Source of the DNA: Candidatus Peribacteraceae bacterium
GTDB lineage: Bacteria > Patescibacteriota > Gracilibacteria > Peribacterales > Peribacteraceae
Direction of reading: 5' to 3'
DNA length: 32,344 bases
Assembly: GCA_028711445.1 (NCBI GenBank)
Contig: JAQTSD010000017.1
Span: 1-32,344 of the forward strand
Under the pieces are notes generated by a model that had not been told where the DNA came from, ran no database searches, and was given only the letters and a program-made list of their open reading frames with translations. Each line of letters starts with the position of its first letter. The first letter of the stretch is position 1. Below, one piece after another: positions 7,628-13,675 of this stretch. The position numbers were made by a program, and so were the translations under genes.

Positions 7628-8518
7628 ATGTGGTTTCTCGCCGCCATGGCCGGCAACGTTCTGTGGGTTGCCTCGGATGTGACGAACTCGGTGCTCGTGC
7701 ATCGGTTTGAGTCGCGGCCATTCATCCTCGCTTGGGTGCAGAGTGCTTTCGATCTCTTTTGGCTGTGCATGCTCGTCGGTTTCGTATCGTTTCATACGGT
7801 TTGGTTTCCGTGGTATGCGGCGGCGGGTCTTTGCTCATACGTCGCTTCCTTGGTATTCCTCGCCGTCCTCAAGCGGTTCGACGTATCGATCATGCATGCT
7901 GCATGGGTCTTCCAGGCTCTTGCCGTGAGCATCGCCGGATTCGTGATCTTTCAGGAACGCTGGACCTTCCTGCAGAGTGTCGGTGCGATCCTCGCTCTTT
8001 CGAGCGTCCTCTTCGTTGCATTCTGGCACAAACACATCACGCTCTTCCGAACAGTGGCTTGGCTGCTGCTTCTCGGTCTCCTCTACACGCCTTTCTTCAT
8101 CGTTCAGAAAGCGGCCGTCGAGGGGGGCGAGACCATCATGACGGCGTTCTTCTGGACGGAGTTTTTCCAGAAAGGGACCGCTCAGGTGCTCCCGTGGGTC
8201 GTACCGGGCGTACGGCGCAGTGCTCGCGGAGTGTGGTCCCGACTGCGATGGGATACCTTCTTCCTGAACGTCTTCGCATCCTTATGCATCATGCTCGGAT
8301 GCCTGTCGTTCGTGGCCGCGTTCAAGTATGGCCCTGTTTCTCTCGTCGCAGTTCTGGAAAATTCTCAGCCGTTTTTGGCCATCATCTTCGCGTGGCTTCT
8401 GTGTTACGTGGCGCCAACCTACGCTCCGCGTGAGCTTCTCACCAAGCAGTCGGTGTCGGTGAAAGTTGTGAGTTTCACGCTCGTGGCGGCTGGGATGGTG
8501 TGTATGGCGGTGTCATGA
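7628..8518 (+). CDS. EamA/DMT-type membrane transporter
   Basis: This 296-residue, very hydrophobic protein has about ten predicted membrane segments in two similar halves, the usual plan of the drug/metabolite transporter superfamily. The first half ends with VFQALAVSIAGFVIFQERWTFLQSVGAILAL and the second with VAVLENSQPFLAIIFAWLLC followed by a final span. The E-R/T pattern after helix 4 is the EamA hallmark. It would sit in the cytoplasmic membrane and move a small metabolite; the substrate cannot be told. The gap to trxB is 18 bp with no Shine-Dalgarno sequence, so it is likely cotranscribed with trxB. No terminator is obvious between it and the L33 gene. Confidence 0.78.
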   Translation: MWFLAAMAGNVLWVASDVTNSVLVHRFESRPFILAWVQSAFDLFWLCMLVGFVSFHTVWFPWYAAAGLCSYVASLVFLAVLKRFDVSIMHAAWVFQALAVSIAGFVIFQERWTFLQSVGAILALSSVLFVAFWHKHITLFRTVAWLLLLGLLYTPFFIVQKAAVEGGETIMTAFFWTEFFQKGTAQVLPWVVPGVRRSARGVWSRLRWDTFFLNVFASLCIMLGCLSFVAAFKYGPVSLVAVLENSQPFLAIIFAWLLCYVAPTYAPRELLTKQSVSVKVVSFTLVAAGMVCMAVS

Positions 8519-8564
8519 GCTTCTGAGATGGGAACTTTTTCGTTGTATTGTTTGCAGCTTTTCC

Positions 8565-8593
8565 TTGCATCGTGCTTTAGGGATCAGTATCCT
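8565..8593 (+). promoter_or_regulatory. Promoter of rpmG, near-leaderless
   Basis: TTGCAT (8565-8570), 17 nt, TATCCT (8588-8593). The ATG follows 9 nt after the -10 box, so the leader would be only a few bases. Confidence 0.55.
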
Positions 8594-8602
8594 CTCTCCG
8601 CT

Positions 8603-8797
8603 ATGCCACGAGGAAAGCGCACTGTATTCGCTGTATTCTGCTCAGAGACGGGAAACCGCCTCGGCTCTGCGCGACTTCATAAGCAGGATAAGAAGGGTCG
8701 TGCGTGGAAGGAGCATGCGCAGAAACTGGTGAAGTACTGCCCGGCGTGCTGCAAGCGTGTGAAAGTTACTCTGAAGGAGGAGCGTCACTCCAAGTAG
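8603..8797 (+). CDS. rpmG: Ribosomal protein bL33-like
   Basis: The 64-residue basic protein ends with KYCPACCKRVKVTLKEERHSK, which matches the C-terminal zinc-knuckle and tail of bL33 (KYCPxC..H). The N-terminal half (FAVFCSETGNRLGSARLHKQDKKGR) is longer than in standard L33 and keeps only one cysteine where the first CxxC pair normally lies. The start at MPRGKR was preferred over an upstream in-frame ATG at 8528 because the promoter lies between the two and the upstream residues do not look ribosomal. L33 is part of the large subunit near the exit site. The identification rests on a short motif and on size and charge. Confidence 0.72.
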   Translation: MPRGKRTVFAVFCSETGNRLGSARLHKQDKKGRAWKEHAQKLVKYCPACCKRVKVTLKEERHSK

Positions 8798-8819
8798 ACA
8801 TCCCTTTTCGCAATTCTCT

Positions 8820-8828
8820 TGTTATAGT
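8820..8828 (+). promoter_or_regulatory. Extended -10 promoter of the NUDIX-recF operon, leaderless
   Basis: TG-T-TATAGT (8820-8828) is an extended -10 element. Six bases later comes the ATG at 8835, where transcription should start. Confidence 0.6.
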
Positions 8829-8834
8829 GTCCCC

Positions 8835-9320
8835 ATGATGGACGTTTATCGCTCTTGCGCCTCCATCGCCGTGCTGCGTCCGGCGGAGCAATGTTCGCCT
8901 ACGGCGTGTATGCCCACATTCGAAATGTTGCTCCTCCACAAGCCGCGCAAAAATGATGCATGGCAGCTGCCGCAGGGTGGGCGGGAAAAGGGGGAGACCA
9001 TTGAGCAGGCGGCGGTTCGGGAGCTTCAGGAAGAGGCTGGCATCACGGCAACGGTCCTGGGGAAGAGTGAGCACGTATACCAGTACCAGTTTCCTGCGTC
9101 GTACAGACGGTTCCGTCCGGATAATGTCTGTGGTCAACGCGTGGAATTCATCATGGCGCTCGTGGATGCTTCGACGCATGTGCAGGTCGATAATCGGGAG
9201 ATCGACGCCTTCGTATGGGTGAAACCGAGCGAGCTTTCGCAGTATCTCAAACGTGTAGAGTATCGGAAGATTGCGCAGGCAGTGATGGAAGAGGCTACTC
9301 GGTTTTCCAGTCAACGCTGA
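8835..9320 (+). CDS. NUDIX hydrolase (RppH/Ap4A hydrolase-like)
   Basis: The 161-residue protein holds a complete NUDIX box at residues 48-70 (G48-x5-E54-x7-R62-E63-L-x-E66-E67-x-G69-I70), preceded by WQLPQGG as in the RppH and diadenosine-tetraphosphate hydrolase branch. Such enzymes hydrolyse a nucleoside diphosphate linked to another group, for example Ap4A or the 5' triphosphate of RNA, using Mg2+ bound by the box glutamates. If many mRNAs here are leaderless, an RNA 5'-end pyrophosphohydrolase would have an obvious role, but the substrate is not determinable. A second methionine follows directly (residue 2). The stop codon overlaps the recF start by one base (TGATG), so the two genes are translationally coupled. 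Confidence 0.88.
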   Translation: MMDVYRSCASIAVLRPAEQCSPTACMPTFEMLLLHKPRKNDAWQLPQGGREKGETIEQAAVRELQEEAGITATVLGKSEHVYQYQFPASYRRFRPDNVCGQRVEFIMALVDASTHVQVDNREIDAFVWVKPSELSQYLKRVEYRKIAQAVMEEATRFSSQR

Positions 9321-10465
9321 TGCGCCTTGTCACTCTTCTTCCCGAGCAATTCCGCAACCTCGCCCCTGAGCGTCTCGCATTCGTCGGAGCGGATACGCAC
9401 ATCTTCATTGGAGCAAACGGAACAGGAAAGACGAACATTCTCGAGGCGATGTCCTTCCTCTCCCTTACACGATCATTCTTGGGTGTCACAGAGGAGGACA
9501 CTGTTGCCTGGGGTGCGGATTTCATCCGCGTCAGCGCCACGGTGGAAGATGATAGTGGGGAAGCTCTCAAGCTTGAATTGGTGAGTACTGCACGACCACG
9601 CAAGCAGAAGGCGGCGTTCTTGAATGACGTCCGCACACCAGTCGCACGGCTTGTCGGAAAGCTTCCTTCCGTGGCCTTCCTTCCGCAGGATCTTGAGCTC
9701 TTTGTCGGTGCGCCGAGTCTGCGTCGGCGGTTCATGGACGATATTCTCTGCCAGACATCGACTGCTTACGATCAGGCTCTTTCGACCTACGGCAAGATTC
9801 TTCGGCAGCGCTCTTCACTGTTGAAGAAAATCGCCGATGGCGTTTGTCGGGAAGTGGATCTTGAGCAGTGGGATGCGATGCTTGTAGAGCAGGGGAGTCT
9901 TTTGACGGCGATGCGACTCGAGCTTCTGGGTGTGCTCCAGTGTTCCATTGGCGATGAAGTGCATGCGCTTGGAGAGCGTTGGGATTCCGTCCGCATCGAT
10001 TACCTCCGCAAGGGAACCGCATGCGATCAGGCCGCCATTGCGGAGGAATTCCGCGCACTGCTCTTCCACTATCGTGAGCGTGATCTCCTCCTGCTCTCGA
10101 CGACTGTCGGCCCGCATCGCGAAGATTGGACGGTCACTGTCGAAGAGCGCCCCCTCACCACGTTCGCCTCCCGCGGGCAGCAGCGTGCCGCCGTGCTCGC
10201 CATGCTCTTCCTCACGGTATCCTATCTGGAACTCAAGCGTGGAGAGAAGCCGATCATTCTCTTGGATGACGTCTTCTCGGAGCTGGACGACTTGCACCAG
10301 TCACAACTCCTCGCCGCGCTTGCGGGTCATCAGGTGTTTTGCACGGCTACACACCTCCCCCCTGGTTCTGAGCATGCCATTGTGTGGGACGTGGAGAACG
10401 GGCGCGTTCGCCGCAAGGCGAGGAGCGGCAAACGTTCGGGAGTGGCGCAGGCGATCCCCGCATAA
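9320..10465 (+). CDS. recF: DNA replication and repair protein RecF
   Basis: The 381-residue ABC-type ATPase helps load RecA onto gapped DNA in the RecFOR pathway. Visible motifs are Walker A GANGTGKTN (31-39), the VAFLPQDLELF segment, a central helical region with RRRFMDDIL, the signature region (S)RGQQRAAVLAMLF, and Walker B with D-loop PIILLDDVFSELD. The order and length fit RecF and exclude SMC or RecN. The start overlaps the NUDIX stop by one base; the upstream in-frame ATG at 9215 lies inside the NUDIX gene and is not supported. recF is usually next to dnaN/gyrB, so its place after a NUDIX gene is unusual. The signature has R in place of the more common Q-G-Q-Q spacing. Confidence 0.93.
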   Translation: MRLVTLLPEQFRNLAPERLAFVGADTHIFIGANGTGKTNILEAMSFLSLTRSFLGVTEEDTVAWGADFIRVSATVEDDSGEALKLELVSTARPRKQKAAFLNDVRTPVARLVGKLPSVAFLPQDLELFVGAPSLRRRFMDDILCQTSTAYDQALSTYGKILRQRSSLLKKIADGVCREVDLEQWDAMLVEQGSLLTAMRLELLGVLQCSIGDEVHALGERWDSVRIDYLRKGTACDQAAIAEEFRALLFHYRERDLLLLSTTVGPHREDWTVTVEERPLTTFASRGQQRAAVLAMLFLTVSYLELKRGEKPIILLDDVFSELDDLHQSQLLAALAGHQVFCTATHLPPGSEHAIVWDVENGRVRRKARSGKRSGVAQAIPA

Positions 10466-10480
10466 TTCTTGATTAAATAA

Positions 10481-10509
10481 TTGACGATACGTTCATTTCT
10501 GTCTGTAAT
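10481..10509 (+). promoter_or_regulatory. Promoter of small RNA copy 1
   Basis: TTGACG (10481-10486), 17-nt spacer, TGTAAT (10504-10509). Transcription should begin at about 10515, the first base of the outer helix of the RNA. Confidence 0.75.
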
Positions 10510-10514
10510 GCTTT

Positions 10515-10660
10515 CGACTTGTGTGTCCTTCCTGAGAGGAACGTTTCTCCGGGCATATGACCGGAATTCTGGAATCTCAGGCGACATGCCCAGGATACAT
10601 GGTCGGGGGTAGGAGTTTTGTCTCTCTAGCAGCTAGTCTGATGACTCCTACCCTTTTTTT
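10515..10660 (+). ncRNA. Structured small RNA, tandem copy 1 (unknown family)
   Basis: About 146 nt between a good promoter and a strong terminator, with no plausible reading frame. The predicted fold has an outer helix P1 (10515-10529 with 10592-10605, CGAC/GTCG at its base), P2 (CCTGAGA 10531-10537 with TCTCAGG 10575-10581), and an inner hairpin P3 (TCCGG 10548-10552 with CCGGA 10561-10565). The P3 loop GCAT (10553-10556) can pair with ATGC (10586-10589), forming a pseudoknot. A second copy lies 215 bp downstream with a 22-nt identical block across P1/P2. It does not match the tRNA, tmRNA, SRP, RNase P, 6S or riboswitch consensus sequences I can recall. The GGAACG and GAATTC segments inside P2 are conserved between copies. 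Confidence 0.75.
10607..10660 (+). terminator. Rho-independent terminator of small RNA copy 1
   Basis: A 10-bp stem GGGTAGGAGT (10607-10616) with ACTCCTACCC (10644-10653) is followed by seven T (10654-10660). The 27-nt loop contains a small CTAG-CAG-CTAG hairpin. Confidence 0.92.
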
Positions 10661-10695
10661 CCGAAGAATGCTTTCAGTTTTTCATCGTAGAATTG

Positions 10696-10724
10696 TTGAC
10701 TAACTATTCATTCGAGTCCGTAAT
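10696..10724 (+). promoter_or_regulatory. Promoter of small RNA copy 2
   Basis: TTGACT (10696-10701), 17-nt spacer, CGTAAT (10719-10724). The sequence around the -10 (GTAATGCTTTC) is shared with copy 1, and AATGCTTTC occurs a third time at 10667-10675 between the copies. Confidence 0.72.
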
Positions 10725-10729
10725 GCTTT

Positions 10730-10867
10730 CAACTGCGTGTCCTTCCTGAGAGGAACGTATTCCACTGTCCTAGGCAGGAATTCGCCGAAATCTCAGGTGA
10801 CAGGCGTAGGAAGAGCCTTGGATGCAAGGTTGGGAGCAGGGGTTCCATGGATCCCTGCTTCTTTTTT
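10730..10867 (+). ncRNA. Structured small RNA, tandem copy 2 (unknown family)
   Basis: About 138 nt, a paralogue of the RNA at 10515. P1 is CAACTGCGTGTCC (10730-10742) with GGATGCAAGGTTG (10820-10832); its base pair CAAC/GTTG replaces CGAC/GTCG of copy 1, a compensatory change. P2 is identical (CCTGAGA 10745-10751 with TCTCAGG 10791-10797). P3 is TCCT (10768-10771) with AGGA (10776-10779), again different in sequence but paired. The P3 loop AGGC (10772-10775) can pair with GCCT (10815-10818), in the same place as the pseudoknot of copy 1. Alternatively GCCT may pair with the local AGGC at 10802-10805. It ends in its own terminator and converges on ruvC. Confidence 0.72.
10835..10867 (+). terminator. 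Rho-independent terminator of small RNA copy 2
   Basis: AGCAGGG (10835-10841) pairs with CCCTGCT (10853-10859), extended by weaker pairs toward the loop, followed by TTCTTTTTT to 10867. It ends three bases before the ruvC stop codon on the other strand. Confidence 0.88.
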
Positions 10868-10869
10868 CA

Positions 10870-11361
10870 TCATCGGGTGGCGATACTCGCGTGTTCCTGC
10901 AGCGCCCCGAAGACCGCCATCGCCAAGGCATCCGCCGCATCGTCGGGTTTCGGGATGGAAGGGAGTTTGAACATCCTCGCGAGCATGTCCTGCATTTGCC
11001 GCTTATCTGCTTTTCCGTCGCCCGTGATGCAGGATTTGAGTTGCGGCGGAGTGGGTTCGAGGATCGGAAGGGACTTCTCCGCGATGGCCGCGAGGATGAC
11101 GCCGCGCGCCTGCGCAACGTCCACCGCCGTGCGTTCGTTCACCGAGAAGAAGATCCGCTCCACGACGGCCAGTGACGGTCGATGCTCATCCATGTATGTC
11201 TTGAGGTCGCGCGAGAGCTCGAGGAGGCGATCGGGAGTCGCGAGGCCCGCCGGCGTTGTGATGGTGCACCAGTCGAGGCAGCGGATCTCCCCGTGCTCGT
11301 CACCTTCGACGAGGCCGATGCCTGTAGTGGCCAATCCGGGATCGATACCGATTACGCGCAT
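10870..11361 (-). CDS. ruvC: Holliday junction resolvase RuvC
   Basis: The 163-residue nuclease cuts Holliday junctions symmetrically during recombination and works with RuvAB. All four catalytic acidic residues are visible: Asp7 in MRVIGIDPGL, Glu68 in AVVERIFF, and Asp141 and Asp144 in DDAADALAMAV. GDGKADKRQMQ matches the conserved GxGxAxKxQ DNA-binding segment. The start at MRVIGIDPG was chosen because it begins the RNase H fold directly; a longer in-frame start at 11451 would overlap the divergent promoter at 11407-11435. No Shine-Dalgarno sequence is present. No ruvA or ruvB lies within the window. It is convergent with small RNA copy 2. Confidence 0.95.
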   Translation of the reverse strand: MRVIGIDPGLATTGIGLVEGDEHGEIRCLDWCTITTPAGLATPDRLLELSRDLKTYMDEHRPSLAVVERIFFSVNERTAVDVAQARGVILAAIAEKSLPILEPTPPQLKSCITGDGKADKRQMQDMLARMFKLPSIPKPDDAADALAMAVFGALQEHASIATR

Positions 11362-11406
11362 GAGTCGAGCATGCCATCTCCTGCTGTAGGCTGCAAGTCC
11401 GGCTCG

Positions 11407-11435
11407 TTGCCAAAAGTGACTTTTTCTGCTAACAT
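11407..11435 (+). promoter_or_regulatory. Promoter of the 525-residue exported protein gene
   Basis: TTGCCA (11407-11412), 17 nt, TAACAT (11430-11435). The ATG at 11454 lies 18 nt after the -10 box. GAGAGGA (11436-11442) resembles a Shine-Dalgarno sequence but would be at or before the expected transcript start. Confidence 0.6.
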
Positions 11436-11453
11436 GAGAGGAAAAATACACAC

Positions 11454-13031
11454 ATGAACCTGCATCTGTCCGCTCATCGGCATTTCCTCATCCTGCCGGT
11501 CTTTCTGTTCCTGCTTTTGATCTCCCTCTTCGGTGCATCCTCTTCGCAGAATGCATCGATCATGCGGCAGACGGATCCGAAGATCGAGCGCTTTCCGGCA
11601 GTCATTTCGTGGGGTGTTCATGCGCAGGCGATGGTGTGGAGCGACACTCTGGTCGATCGTGCGGGTTCGGTGCCGCGTCTCCTCTCTGGTCCGTTACTCG
11701 TCAAGACGGATGGTATTGTGGAGATGGATGTGGCGGATCTGCACTTGACCGGCATGAACGGCGGCACATACGTGACAGTGCGCGGCGGTGTCGTGACAGT
11801 TGCTGCATTGACTACGTCGATGCTTGCGACGAGTGGGCAACGAAGTGTCCTGATCCCGGCTGGATTGCAGTGGAGTGGCAACGGCCGGATCGCGTCGTAC
11901 GATGCGGGAGTGACGCAGTGGGCGAAGAGTCGAGCGCTCTCCGCGGTTCCCGCCACATTTAAGCGAACACAACTCATGCAGTTGGAATCCTTTCCGACAG
12001 TATCGTTGCCGACCGGATCAGTGGACTTTTCTCCGGGTCGTTTCTTTTCGTTCGCTTTCAATGGATGGCGTCTCCCCGCTGCGCAGCAGAGGGTCGATCG
12101 GCTCTACGAAGAGGAAGTATTTCGTGAATTGACCCGTTGCATACAGGAGGGAGATCGTGAATGTGTCATGGAGATCCTGCATGATGCAGATAATGAAGAG
12201 GATCTCTCAGACCAGCGCGGACAGGGGATCCTTGCCTCTCTTCTTTCGCAAATTTCTGGAGATTCGGTGATGACGAATATGCTGCTCACGGCACTTATGC
12301 GCGATGATCGCTTTTGGCTGCTTGCGACGATTCATCCGCAATGGCGACTCCATGCGTGGGGGGTGGATCATCCGACGCCAAGCACGGAGATGCGGATGTT
12401 GCACTTATTCGTACTTCCGCAGTCAGATGTATGGGTCGATGCGCTTCCGATCGTGATCCTGCGACGGTGGGAGCAGGAGGCGGCCGATCTGCTCACTCTC
12501 GACGCCGATCCGCGTTCTCTCCTGAATCATCTCGTATCTGTCCTTGTTCCTATTGTGCATACCGAGACGATATTGGGGTATCCCGAGCGCGCCCGGATAC
12601 TTGCGACATCTCTCACGAATATCGTGGTGGAATACAAAGAGTTGCTTTCATCCACTGCATCGGTTGCAGTCCAGTCACTCTCACAACCGGGTGATGAGCC
12701 GTTCGATGTGATAACACATGATCTGGAGGCAGCAGCCTCATCTTCCGAGAGGAGTATGCAGTCATTCGATCCGGAACGGGTTGTGGGATTGGCAGAAGAA
12801 CTGCTGCGTGAGAGTGGAGCGGCATTCACGGTACAAACTTCCTTCGAGGCTTTGGATGCCTCACGGGTGCGTGTGACGAAGATCGTCTTCAGTGGGGTGC
12901 ATGGCGATTTAAGCTACGATTTTCTCCTCGATACCGTTCAAAGAACAGTGAGTGGAGTGGTTGTTGGGGGAAGGCCGCTGCCAAATGAACTCTCACTTCA
13001 GGAGTTCGTTCGCTGGGCGCGATTGCGGTAA
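11454..13031 (+). CDS. Exported or membrane-anchored protein of unknown function
   Basis: I do not recognise this 525-residue protein. It begins with a basic-then-hydrophobic segment (residues about 9-28, FLILPVFLFLLLISLFGASSS) that can be a signal peptide or anchor, so the rest likely lies outside the membrane. Residues about 55-150 look beta-rich (repeated LLVKTDGIVEMDV, TYVTVRGGVVTV, QRSVLIPAGLQWSG), a pattern loosely like FecR-type domains. The remainder (about 200-450) is mostly alpha-helical, with the C-terminal 80 residues again mixed (TSFEALDASRVRVTKIVFSGV). Few cysteines and no catalytic motif are visible. It has its own promoter and converges on the small secreted-protein gene, whose stop codon abuts its own. 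Confidence 0.7.
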   Translation: MNLHLSAHRHFLILPVFLFLLLISLFGASSSQNASIMRQTDPKIERFPAVISWGVHAQAMVWSDTLVDRAGSVPRLLSGPLLVKTDGIVEMDVADLHLTGMNGGTYVTVRGGVVTVAALTTSMLATSGQRSVLIPAGLQWSGNGRIASYDAGVTQWAKSRALSAVPATFKRTQLMQLESFPTVSLPTGSVDFSPGRFFSFAFNGWRLPAAQQRVDRLYEEEVFRELTRCIQEGDRECVMEILHDADNEEDLSDQRGQGILASLLSQISGDSVMTNMLLTALMRDDRFWLLATIHPQWRLHAWGVDHPTPSTEMRMLHLFVLPQSDVWVDALPIVILRRWEQEAADLLTLDADPRSLLNHLVSVLVPIVHTETILGYPERARILATSLTNIVVEYKELLSSTASVAVQSLSQPGDEPFDVITHDLEAAASSSERSMQSFDPERVVGLAEELLRESGAAFTVQTSFEALDASRVRVTKIVFSGVHGDLSYDFLLDTVQRTVSGVVVGGRPLPNELSLQEFVRWARLR

Positions 13032-13253
13032 TTACCGAAGGGACCCTTTCTGGAGAACTGGCTTGGAGGGGAGCGTATGCCTCCTCACTTTCGGTTTTGC
13101 GTGGTTGATGCGGCACTTGATCGGAAGGGATGATTCGTAGGTGCCCACGCGATAGAAATTACTCCTCCGCGCTGCGTGGGCGACAGGAAGACTGACGGGG
13201 AGGCTTACAATCATGGCTGTCAGGAGGATGGTGATACGCAAGGGAAGCTTCAT
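13032..13253 (-). CDS. Small secreted protein, unknown
   Basis: The 73-residue product begins with a convincing signal peptide: MKLPLR, a hydrophobic core (ITILLTAMIVSLPVSLPV) and AHA-A as likely cleavage site near residue 28. The mature part is about 45 residues, strongly basic, with one cysteine and no recognised family. The start at 13253 was preferred over an in-frame ATG 13 codons upstream because it places the signal peptide at the N-terminus and has an extended -10 box (TG-C-TACACT) 7 nt upstream. Its stop codon directly abuts the convergent upstream gene. No other evidence for expression is visible. Confidence 0.55.
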   Translation of the reverse strand: MKLPLRITILLTAMIVSLPVSLPVAHAARRSNFYRVGTYESSLPIKCRINHAKPKVRRHTLPSKPVLQKGSLR

Positions 13254-13260
13254 GAAAATC

Positions 13261-13269
13261 AGTGTAGCA
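13261..13269 (-). promoter_or_regulatory. Extended -10 box of the small secreted-protein gene, leaderless
   Basis: On the minus strand TG-C-TACACT is followed by 7 nt and the ATG at 13253, with no ribosome binding site. Confidence 0.45.
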
Positions 13270-13310
13270 CGAAGTGCGGATGGAGTCGGCAAAATCTTCT
13301 GTCACCCCCG

Positions 13311-13339
13311 TTGACCGCAAGCGCGAGACTCCGTACCCT
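13311..13339 (+). promoter_or_regulatory. Promoter of tRNA-Ile
   Basis: TTGACC (13311-13316), 17 nt, TACCCT (13334-13339). The tRNA begins 15 nt after the -10 box. Confidence 0.65.
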
Positions 13340-13353
13340 TGGATTTGCTCCTC

Positions 13354-13430
13354 GGGCGATTAGCTCAGTTGGTTAGAGCGCGACACTGATAATGTCGAGG
13401 TCGGCTGTTCAAATCAGCCATCGCCCACCA
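13354..13430 (+). tRNA. tRNA-Ile(GAT)
   Basis: The sequence folds as a 77-nt tRNA: acceptor arms GGGCGAT/ATCGCCC, D-arm GCTC/GAGC, anticodon stem CGACA/TGTCG with loop CTGATAA (anticodon GAT), T-arm GGCTG-TTCAAAT-CAGCC, discriminator A and an encoded CCA end. An AT-rich island starts about 190 bp downstream. Confidence 0.97.
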
Positions 13431-13621
13431 CTCGACTCATCCGCCAGAGGCGGATTCGCTCGTGGTCTCCGCTCCCTGCGGGAGCTTCGACCAACCCCAT
13501 CCACAGAGTGTCCCGAGCGAAGCCGAGGGACATTCGGCCTTCGGCCTCCTCATGGCAAGCCAGGAGGTTGCAGTTCAAGCTTGCCCTGAAACGGAGTTGA
13601 AGGGTCCACTATCGCCCCCCA
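13431..13621. repeat. Hairpin-rich, repeat-like junction between tRNA-Ile and the AT-rich island
   Basis: No gene is visible. It contains a series of perfect short inverted repeats: TCCGCC/GGCGGA (13440-13454), GCTCCC/GGGAGC (13471-13485), TGTCCC/GGGACA (13509-13532) and a CGGCC/GGCC hairpin after it. The TGTCCCGAGCGAAGCCGAGG segment and the CCCTGAAACGGAGTTGAAGG segment (about 13584-13603) belong to a dispersed repeat type also seen near 21712 and 29639. At 13611-13621 ATCGCCCCCCA nearly repeats the tRNA-Ile 3' end (ATCGCCCACCA, 13420-13430), with one mismatch, so it may be an attachment-site scar. Confidence 0.55.
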
Positions 13622-13639
13622 TATTGCTATTGTAGCAAA

Positions 13640-13669
13640 TTGAGCTTTTATAAAGAAAAACACTATAAT
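13640..13669 (+). promoter_or_regulatory. Promoter of the island cassette, leaderless
   Basis: TTGAGC (13640-13645), 18 nt, a perfect TATAAT (13664-13669), then 6 nt to the ATG at 13676. It is the closest match to consensus at the -10 position in the window and should drive all three cassette genes. Confidence 0.7.
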
Positions 13670-13675
13670 GCGTAC

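Noticed and set aside
10515-10660. Possibility that the tandem RNAs are glycine or TPP riboswitches
   Set aside because: TCTCAGG and CCTGAGA fragments recall those riboswitches, but the remaining consensus is absent and no gene follows downstream.
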